Source of the DNA: CAYMJV01 sp964390545
GTDB taxonomy: Bacteria > Desulfobacterota > BSN033 > UBA1163
Length of the DNA: 5,240 nt
Direction of reading: 5' to 3'
Assembly: GCA_964390545.1 (NCBI GenBank)
Contig: CAYMJV010000124.1
Coordinates: 1 to 5,240 of the forward strand
Position 1 is the stretch's first letter. Each line of letters opens with the position of its first letter. The translations under genes were made by a program, and so were the position numbers. The notes beneath the pieces are model-generated. The model did no database searches, was not told the DNA's origin, and worked only from the letters and a program-made list of their open reading frames with translations. Below, piece after piece: positions 1 through 4,258 of the stretch.

Positions 1-375
1 GGTTACGGAAGGAATTACCTCGTTCCCCAGAAGAAAGCCGTGCTGGCTACTGAGAAAAGCCTCAAGGCCATCGAACATCAAAAGCGGCAGGTCCAACAAC
101 AGATGGGAAAGGCAAAGAAGGACGTGGAGAGGATCGCCCAGGAGATTGAATCCCTCTCCTGTACCTTTGCGAAATCCGTTGGAGAAAGCGGAAAGCTCTT
201 CGGGTCTGTGACGTCTATGGAAATCGAGGCCTATTTGAAGGAAAATGGAATTGAAGTGGACCGAAAGAAAATTCATCTCGAAGAGCCCATCAAAAATATA
301 GGGATGTACACCGTTCCGATCAAACTTCATCCGGAGGTGACCGCTCAGCTCAAGGTCTGGGTGGTGCAGGAGTAG
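1..375 (+). CDS. rplI: 50S ribosomal protein L9, N-terminus missing (partial)
   Basis: This is the large-subunit ribosomal protein L9, which binds 23S rRNA and reaches out from the base of the L1 stalk. Reading frame 1 is open from the first base to a TAG stop at 373-375, giving 124 residues. It opens with GYGRNYLVPQ, the hallmark rRNA-binding loop of the N-terminal domain, which in E. coli L9 begins near residue 24; about 23 residues therefore lie upstream of the window. A long charged helix follows (about residues 15-52), the connector between the two L9 domains. The C-terminal domain is recognised by GESGKLFGSV (61-70) and the ending LKVWVVQE. The rebuilt length of about 147 residues matches the family. 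A GTG at 40-42 lies in frame but is internal, not the true start. dnaB follows after 41 bp. The stop codon lies inside a 30-bp palindrome. Confidence 0.97.
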   Translation, partial: GYGRNYLVPQKKAVLATEKSLKAIEHQKRQVQQQMGKAKKDVERIAQEIESLSCTFAKSVGESGKLFGSVTSMEIEAYLKENGIEVDRKKIHLEEPIKNIGMYTVPIKLHPEVTAQLKVWVVQE

Positions 376-400
376 GGGACGCATATATGCGTTCCCTACT
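371..400. repeat. 30-bp near-perfect palindrome with GTAG foot (REP-like) at the end of rplI
   Basis: The two 15-base halves are reverse complements except for one pair (G378 opposite T393), which would be a G-U wobble in RNA. The centre is GCATATATGC (381-390), flanked by GTAGGGGAC on the left and GTTCCCTAC on the right. The palindrome begins inside the last sense codon of rplI and contains its TAG stop. There is no following T-run, so it is not a standard intrinsic terminator. The GTAG at the base of an imperfect palindrome resembles REP sequences. A role as an mRNA-stabilising or translation-spacing hairpin between rplI and dnaB is possible. Confidence 0.85.
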
Positions 401-416
401 AACGGGGTAAAGCGGA

Positions 417-1772
417 ATGGATGCGTTGGATGTCTCCTCTCACAAGCTTCCTCCCCAGAACGTGGAGGCGGAGCAATCCGTACTGGGAGGGATCCTCATC
501 GAAAATGATGCCATCAATAAAGTGCTGGAGATTCTCACCCCGGATGACTTTTACCGAGATGCCCATCGCAGGATTTATAATGCCCTGATTAATCTCTCCA
601 CCCGCGACGAACCTGCAGACTTGATTACCCTGACCAACGAACTCCGGAAAATCGATCAACTCGACGCCGCAGGAGGCGCCTCCTACATCGCCTCCCTCAT
701 CGACTCAGTCCCCACCGCTGCCAACATCGAATACTATGCCAGGATCGTCAAGGAAAAGTCTATCCTCCGGCAGCTGATCCAAACCTCTACCGACATCATC
801 ACCGAGAGTTATCAGGATCGATCGGACGTGGAATCTTTTCTCGACGAGGCGGAGCGGTCAATCTTCCAGATTTCTGAGAACCGGGTGAGACCCTCCTTTT
901 ATCCCATCCGGGATATCGTCAAACAGAGCTTTAAGACTCTTGAACGACTCTATGAGAAGAAGGAACTTGTCACCGGTGTCCCCTCCGGTTTCAAGGAACT
1001 GGACCAAATGACCGCAGGCTTTCAGCCCTCCGATCTCATCATCGTGGCTGGAAGGCCCAGCATGGGCAAAACTGCCTTCTGTCTGAATGTCGCCCAGTAT
1101 GCGGCCATTGAGAAGAGGACTCCGGTAGCCGTCTTCTCTCTCGAAATGTCAAAGGAACAGCTTGTCATACGCCTGCTCTGTTCGGAGGCTCATGTGGAGG
1201 GAACCAAACTCCGAACGGGCTTCCTGAGCGAAGGGGATTGGCCAAGGCTCACCATTGCTGCAGGAAACCTATCGGAAGCTCCCATCTTCATTGACGATAC
1301 GGCTGCCCTATCCGTCCTTGAACTCAGGGCAAAGGCCCGGCGCCTAAAAGCCGATCAAGGCTTGGGCATGGTTATTATTGACTACCTTCAACTGATGAGA
1401 GGGAGGGCAAGGGCTGAAAGCCGCCAACAGGAGATCTCGGAAATCTCCCGCTCCTTAAAGGCAGTGGCTAAGGAACTGAACATTCCTGTCATCGCTGTGT
1501 CTCAGCTCAGCAGGAGGACTGAGGAGCGAACAGGGATGAGGCCTCAGCTTTCAGATCTCCGGGAATCGGGAGCCATCGAACAGGATGCCGATTTAATCCT
1601 TTTCCTCTACCGGGATGAAGTTTATAACCGATCCGAGGATAATCCCAATCGGGGCAAGGCTGAGATGATCATCGGAAAACAACGCAATGGACCCACGGGT
1701 AAGATCGAACTGGCTTTTTTAAGCAAATTTACGACCTTTAAAGACCTGTACAAAGGAGAGGTTGAACCGTGA
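417..1772 (+). CDS. dnaB: Replicative DNA helicase DnaB
   Basis: DnaB is the hexameric 5'-3' helicase that unwinds DNA at the replication fork and works with primase and the helicase loader. The 451-residue length is typical. The N-terminal DnaB domain opens with LPPQNVEAEQSVLGG (11-25). The RecA-like ATPase domain carries Walker A GRPSMGKT (212-219), the catalytic-glutamate motif FSLEMSKEQL (240-249, E243), Walker B MVIIDYLQL (318-326, D322), motif H3 VIAVSQLSR (358-366) and motif H4 SDLRESGAIEQDADLI (379-394). IIGKQRNGPTG (418-428) holds the conserved Lys and Arg that reach the neighbouring subunit's ATP. No intein interrupts it. ATG at 417 is the first possible start, because an in-frame TAA sits at 408-410; GGGG at 404-407 is a modest ribosome binding site. 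It follows rplI closely, a common bacterial pairing. Confidence 0.98.
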   Translation: MDALDVSSHKLPPQNVEAEQSVLGGILIENDAINKVLEILTPDDFYRDAHRRIYNALINLSTRDEPADLITLTNELRKIDQLDAAGGASYIASLIDSVPTAANIEYYARIVKEKSILRQLIQTSTDIITESYQDRSDVESFLDEAERSIFQISENRVRPSFYPIRDIVKQSFKTLERLYEKKELVTGVPSGFKELDQMTAGFQPSDLIIVAGRPSMGKTAFCLNVAQYAAIEKRTPVAVFSLEMSKEQLVIRLLCSEAHVEGTKLRTGFLSEGDWPRLTIAAGNLSEAPIFIDDTAALSVLELRAKARRLKADQGLGMVIIDYLQLMRGRARAESRQQEISEISRSLKAVAKELNIPVIAVSQLSRRTEERTGMRPQLSDLRESGAIEQDADLILFLYRDEVYNRSEDNPNRGKAEMIIGKQRNGPTGKIELAFLSKFTTFKDLYKGEVEP

Positions 1773-1807
1773 ATAAGTTCAAATTCCAAAATCCAAATGT
1801 CAAATGA
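1752..1807 (+). other. Orphan ribosome binding site and 12-codon ORF overlapping the dnaB stop
   Basis: AAGGAG at 1753-1758 is a strong Shine-Dalgarno sequence inside the end of dnaB. It lies 10 bases before GTG at 1769, which overlaps the dnaB stop as GTGA. The resulting frame begins GTGAAT and closes at TGA 1805-1807 after 12 codons, running straight into the heptad repeat. This looks like the initiation site of a translationally coupled downstream gene cut off by the repeat. The next gene, pgsA, also begins with an NTGAAT start and lacks a ribosome binding site of its own. That link is inference; the short ORF itself is unlikely to encode a functional peptide. Confidence 0.4.
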
Positions 1808-1958
1808 ATGTCAAATTTCAAAAAGAGATTTGAACCGAGTTCAGAATGACCTCCTTGTCATGCCAAACGGGGCGGCATACTGAATTCTGGGTCCAAGGGT
1901 TTTGGCGTTTCATTTGAGCTTTGGATTTGATTTGACATTTGAACTTTGACATTTGGCA
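1777..1958. repeat. Intergenic element with two opposed arms of 7-bp repeats
   Basis: The left arm (1777-1822) is a register of heptads ending in CAAA: GTTCAAA, TTCCAAA, ATCCAAA, TGTCAAA, then a 4-base TGAA, then TGTCAAA and TTTCAAA. The right arm (1913-1958) is the same kind of unit on the other strand: TTTGAGC, shortened TTTGGA and TTTGA, then TTTGACA, TTTGAAC, TTTGACA, TTTGGCA. The arms could pair as a long imperfect stem. They enclose about 85-90 bp of different composition with small inverted repeats, such as TGAC 1847-1850 / GTCA 1857-1860 and GCCAAA 1862-1867 / TTTGGC 1901-1906. This element fills most of the dnaB-pgsA gap. Nothing in it looks coding. Confidence 0.85.
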
Positions 1959-2000
1959 TTAAGTCAACCCGTGTTATCGTTCGTTTGAGCATAGATTGCC

Positions 2001-2534
2001 ATGAATCTTCCCAATCTTCTTACCCTGATAAGAATTCTCCTGATTCCACTTTTTGTCATCCTGATCATCAATCAATCTTTCTCGTGGGCTCTCATCATCT
2101 TTGCCCTTGCAGGCATTACCGATGGGATCGATGGTCTCATTGCACGGATTACTCGCCAACGGACGGAGCTGGGGGCTTATCTCGACCCGATTGCTGATAA
2201 ACTGCTCCTCTCTGCTGGATTCATTACACTCGCCATCATCGAGATGCTTCCCAGCTGGCTGGCAGTAGTTGTCATCGCCCGGGATATGATCATTCTGCTG
2301 GGAATCCTTGTGATGATTCTTACCCATATTCCCCTAAAAATTCAGCCCAGCTTGATTGGGAAGATCACCACTTCCCTGCAGATCTCCACCATTCTACTGG
2401 TTTTAATGGCGCATTATGGTATCTTCTTGAAGCATCTCGCGACTATTGCTATTTATGGAACGATGCTATTCACCATTCTTTCCGGAGCTCATTACATTTA
2501 TATTGGGACTCGGATGGTCAATCAAAAGAAATAG
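2001..2534 (+). CDS. pgsA: CDP-diacylglycerol-glycerol-3-phosphate 3-phosphatidyltransferase (phosphatidylglycerophosphate synthase)
   Basis: PgsA is an inner-membrane enzyme that transfers a phosphatidyl group from CDP-diacylglycerol to glycerol 3-phosphate, the committed step to phosphatidylglycerol and cardiolipin. The 177-residue protein starts MNLPNLLTLIRI, the usual N-terminus of this family. It carries the full CDP-alcohol phosphatidyltransferase motif at 41-66: D41-x2-D44-G45-x2-A48-R49-x8-G58-x3-D62-x3-D66, with all metal and substrate residues present. A PSLIGKITTSLQ segment (116-127) is typical of PgsA and helps separate it from phosphatidylserine synthases. Hydrophobic segments lie at about 7-25, 28-40, 67-80, 84-108, 124-140 and 145-168. 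ATG 2001 is the first possible start, since an in-frame TAG lies at 1992-1994. No recognisable Shine-Dalgarno sequence precedes it, which is odd for an essential gene; an orphan one lies at the end of dnaB. Confidence 0.95.
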   Translation: MNLPNLLTLIRILLIPLFVILIINQSFSWALIIFALAGITDGIDGLIARITRQRTELGAYLDPIADKLLLSAGFITLAIIEMLPSWLAVVVIARDMIILLGILVMILTHIPLKIQPSLIGKITTSLQISTILLVLMAHYGIFLKHLATIAIYGTMLFTILSGAHYIYIGTRMVNQKK

Positions 2535-2548
2535 GTAAGGTGAATCAA

Positions 2549-2640
2549 TGTCAAATTCCACAGTTCAAATGAAATCTAAGGCTCAAACTACAAATTATCA
2601 ATTTGACATTCATTTGAAATTTGAGCTTTGACATTTGAAC
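2549..2640. repeat. Second, shorter element with opposed heptad arms between pgsA and eno
   Basis: The left arm (2549-2601) reads TGTCAAA, TTCCACA, GTTCAAA, an irregular 11-base spacer, GCTCAAA, CTACAAA, TTATCAA. The right arm (2602-2640) reads TTTGACA, TTCA, TTTGAAA, TTTGAGC, TTTGACA, TTTGAAC. Arms meet directly without the 85-90 bp core of the dnaB-pgsA copy. An 18-base stretch (2600-2617) is the exact reverse complement of 1800-1817 in the other element, including its irregular 4-base TGAA step. The two elements therefore look related by descent rather than being chance low-complexity DNA. A 27-codon ORF (2548-2631, AAGGTGA upstream) runs through the repeat and is probably meaningless. Confidence 0.85.
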
Positions 2641-2649
2641 TTATCTTAA

Positions 2650-2656
2650 AAGGAGA
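2650..2656 (+). promoter_or_regulatory. Ribosome binding site of eno
   Basis: AAGGAGA lies six bases before the ATG at 2663. It is the clearest Shine-Dalgarno sequence directly upstream of any complete gene here. It sits ten bases beyond the end of the heptad element, so the element stopped short of disturbing it. Confidence 0.85.
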
Positions 2657-2662
2657 CAGGAT

Positions 2663-3946
2663 ATGTCAATCCTTATTGAGCTCATCGGAAGGGAAATTAT
2701 TGACTCCAGGGGAAATCCAACTGTTGAAGTGGAGGTGATACTGGAAAATGGTGTCATGGGGAGAGCTGCAGTCCCTTCCGGAGCCTCCACGGGAAGTCAT
2801 GAAGCATTAGAATTAAGGGACAAGGATTCCAAACGCTATCTTGGAAAAGGAGTACAGAAAGCGATTCAAAATATCCATCGAGTGATCTCGCCTAAACTTC
2901 TCGGGATGGACGTCCTGGATCAAAAAGCGATTGACCAGACGATGATCAAGTTGGATGGCACTCCTAATAAAATCCGCTTGGGAGCCAATGCCATCCTGGG
3001 GGTCTCGCTTGCCTGCGCCAAGGCAGCGGCCAATCATCTTAGCATTCCTTTCTATCAGCATCTCGGAGGCCTCTCAGCGACCCAGCTTCCCCTTCCCCTC
3101 ATGAACATCCTTAACGGAGGAGTCCATGCGGATAATAATCTGGATTTGCAGGAATGTATGATCCTCCCCATTGGGGCTAAGAGTTTCAAGGAAGCCCTTC
3201 GAATGGGGGTTGAAGTGTTTCATCATCTCAAGGCCATTCTCAAGGAAAAAGGGCATAAGACTTCTGTCGGCGATGAAGGAGGATTTGCTCCAGACCTCCG
3301 TTCCAATGAAGAAGCCTTCTCTCTGATTGTGCAGGCCATCCAAAAGGCCGGTTATCGACCCGGAAAGGACATCGTCCTTGGTATTGATGCCGCAGCCACA
3401 GAATTCTACAAGAATGGTCTCTACTATCTCAAAGCAGAAAAGAAACCGAAGAAAAGCTCCGTAGAAATGATCGATTACTACGAGTTCCTGATGAAGAAGT
3501 TTCCTATTTTCTCCATTGAGGATGGTCTTGCAGAGGATGACTGGAAAGGATGGAAGGCTTTAACCGCCCGCCTCGGCAATAAGGTTCAACTGGTTGGAGA
3601 CGATCTCTTTGTGACCAACCCGAGCCGACTTTCGAGGGGCATTCAGGAAGGGGTAGCCAATGCCATATTGATCAAACCTAATCAGATAGGGAGTTTAACT
3701 GAAACCCTTGGGGTAATCGAGATGGCAAAAAGGGCTGGGTATCGAACCATCATTTCTCATCGGTCCGGGGAGACCGAGGATACGACCATCTCCGATCTTG
3801 CAGTCGGCACTAACGCCGGCCAGATCAAGACAGGTTCAACTTCCAGAACAGATCGGGTGGCGAAATACAATCAATTGATACGAATCGAAGAAGGCCTCGG
3901 AGATCGAGCCATCTATGCGCCGCCGCTGAAATGGACTTTGAAATAA
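2663..3946 (+). CDS. eno: Enolase (phosphopyruvate hydratase)
   Basis: Enolase converts 2-phosphoglycerate to phosphoenolpyruvate in glycolysis and the reverse in gluconeogenesis; it is cytoplasmic and needs Mg2+. The 427-residue length is normal. The N-terminal domain has the mobile catalytic loop SGASTG (39-44). The barrel domain has NGGVHADNN (151-159, H155), E164 in LQECMILP, the general acid E205 in SVGDEGGFAP, metal ligands D242, E286 (SIEDGLAEDDW) and D313 (VGDDLFVTN), the signature ILIKPNQIGSLTET (335-348) with general base K338, SHRSGETED (365-373) and K389 in GQIKTGSTSR. All catalytic residues are present. Cys165 stands where many enolases have Phe (QEFMI), a small deviation. Start choice is supported by AAGGAGA at 2650-2656 and the N-terminal match. 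It is separated from both neighbours by repeat-filled gaps, so it may have its own transcript, although no convincing promoter was found. Confidence 0.98.
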   Translation: MSILIELIGREIIDSRGNPTVEVEVILENGVMGRAAVPSGASTGSHEALELRDKDSKRYLGKGVQKAIQNIHRVISPKLLGMDVLDQKAIDQTMIKLDGTPNKIRLGANAILGVSLACAKAAANHLSIPFYQHLGGLSATQLPLPLMNILNGGVHADNNLDLQECMILPIGAKSFKEALRMGVEVFHHLKAILKEKGHKTSVGDEGGFAPDLRSNEEAFSLIVQAIQKAGYRPGKDIVLGIDAAATEFYKNGLYYLKAEKKPKKSSVEMIDYYEFLMKKFPIFSIEDGLAEDDWKGWKALTARLGNKVQLVGDDLFVTNPSRLSRGIQEGVANAILIKPNQIGSLTETLGVIEMAKRAGYRTIISHRSGETEDTTISDLAVGTNAGQIKTGSTSRTDRVAKYNQLIRIEEGLGDRAIYAPPLKWTLK

Positions 3947-3950
3947 TGAC

Positions 3951-4041
3951 GTGATTCGTGTCCCTGCCTACCGGCGGGCAGGCGTGATTCGTGATTCGCT
4001 CATAACCTTTTGTTTTTGCCATTCACCACTCACGATTCACC
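3951..4041. repeat. Heptad-repeat element of the GTGATTC type with opposed arms
   Basis: The left side has GTGATTC at 3951-3957, 3984-3990 and 3991-3997; the first unit is split from the others by a GC-rich palindrome. After a 23-base T-rich spacer, the right side (4021-4041) has ATTCACC, ACTCACG and ATTCACC, which on the other strand read as GTGAATC/GTGAGTG-type heptads. The design, 7-bp units in opposed arms, matches the elements around pgsA, but the unit sequence is different. Confidence 0.75.
3962..3983. repeat. GC-rich palindromic repeat inserted in the GTGATTC array
   Basis: CCTGCCTACC (3963-3972) pairs with GGCGGGCAGG (3973-3982), with one G-T pair and one mismatch. It is flanked on both sides by the 11-base direct repeat CGTGATTCGTG (3950-3960 and 3983-3993). 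This is the pattern expected for insertion into the array, although heptad periodicity alone could also produce it. CCCTGCCTACCGGCGGG (3962-3978) recurs in inverted orientation at 4218-4234 with one difference in 17 bases. Confidence 0.75.
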
Positions 4042-4133
4042 AATTCCCCGTCCCGGTTCACTATGGTCGGATCCTCATCTATTTCCTTATTGCATTCCGT
4101 TGACCACGATCCCCTTTTTTGTTACCTTCAATG

Positions 4134-4247
4134 ATTGTAGCCGTTCCGGCATGAGCCGGAACGCTATGAATTTCGCAACCTAAAGCCTGCCTGCCCTGTA
4201 CCATGTTAGGTTCAGGGCCCGCCGGCAGGCAGGGTTGCAGCTACAAT
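4134..4247. repeat. 114-bp nested palindromic element bounded by ATTGTAGC / GCTACAAT (BIME/REPIN-like)
   Basis: The ends are exact 8-base inverted repeats (4134-4141 and 4240-4247). Inside the left end is a strong hairpin: CGTTCCGGC 4142-4150, loop ATGA, GCCGGAACG 4155-4163, extended by TAG/CTA around one bulged C. Further inside are GCAACC 4175-4180 with GGTTGC 4233-4238, and CCTGCCTGCC 4186-4195 with GGCAGGCAGG 4224-4233. AACCTAA 4177-4183 can instead pair with TTAGGTT 4206-4212, so two exclusive folds exist. GTAG at one end and CTAC at the other give the inverted pair of feet seen in BIME/REPIN elements. It ends 11 bases before the start codon of the next gene. Confidence 0.8.
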
Positions 4248-4258
4248 TACCACATGCC

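Larger units (their letters stand above)
3947..4258. other. 312-bp non-coding gap between eno and the membrane fusion gene
   Basis: No credible gene lies here on either strand. The first part (3951-4041) is a heptad-repeat element holding a GC-rich palindrome, and the last part (4134-4247) is a nested-palindrome element. The stretch between them (4042-4133) is plain sequence in which I recognise no motif beyond a poor promoter-like match. No GC stem followed by a T-run, as expected for a rho-independent terminator of eno, was seen. Confidence 0.75.

Noticed and set aside
399..659. Open frame on the minus strand inside the 5' part of dnaB
   Set aside because: It is fully antisense to a gene with clear DnaB motifs, has no ribosome binding site that I can see and resembles no known family.
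1946..2327. Overlapping frames on both strands around the start of pgsA (+ 1946-2197, - 1974-2327)
   Set aside because: They are shadows of pgsA; their composition is implausible for proteins and pgsA has its complete catalytic motif.
2548..2631. 27-codon ORF with AAGGTGA upstream, between pgsA and eno
   Set aside because: It reads through both arms of the heptad element, so its sequence is dictated by the repeat; no sign of protein-level conservation.
1931..2633. Perfect TTGACA hexamers (1932-1937, 1946-1951, 2603-2608, 2628-2633) as sigma-70 -35 boxes for pgsA and eno
   Set aside because: They are simply part of the TTTGACA heptads, and no acceptable -10 box lies 16-18 bases downstream of any of them.
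1777..2640. Heptad arrays as a CRISPR array
   Set aside because: Units are 7 bp without spacers of constant length, they switch strand, and no cas genes are near.
2813..3343. Minus-strand frames within eno
   Set aside because: They are antisense to conserved enolase sequence and carry no recognisable motif.
3962..4020. GC-rich palindrome followed by T-rich CCTTTTGTTTTTG as an intrinsic terminator of eno
   Set aside because: The T-rich stretch begins about 20 bases after the stem, not directly behind it, and heptad units lie between.
3825..4022. Minus-strand frame crossing the end of eno and the GTGATTC array
   Set aside because: Its translation is partly repeat sequence and partly antisense enolase, with no family resemblance.
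4100..4128. TTGACC (4100-4105) with TACCTT 17 bases downstream as a promoter for the fusion gene
   Set aside because: The -10 candidate matches only three of six consensus positions, including neither central A; too weak to call.
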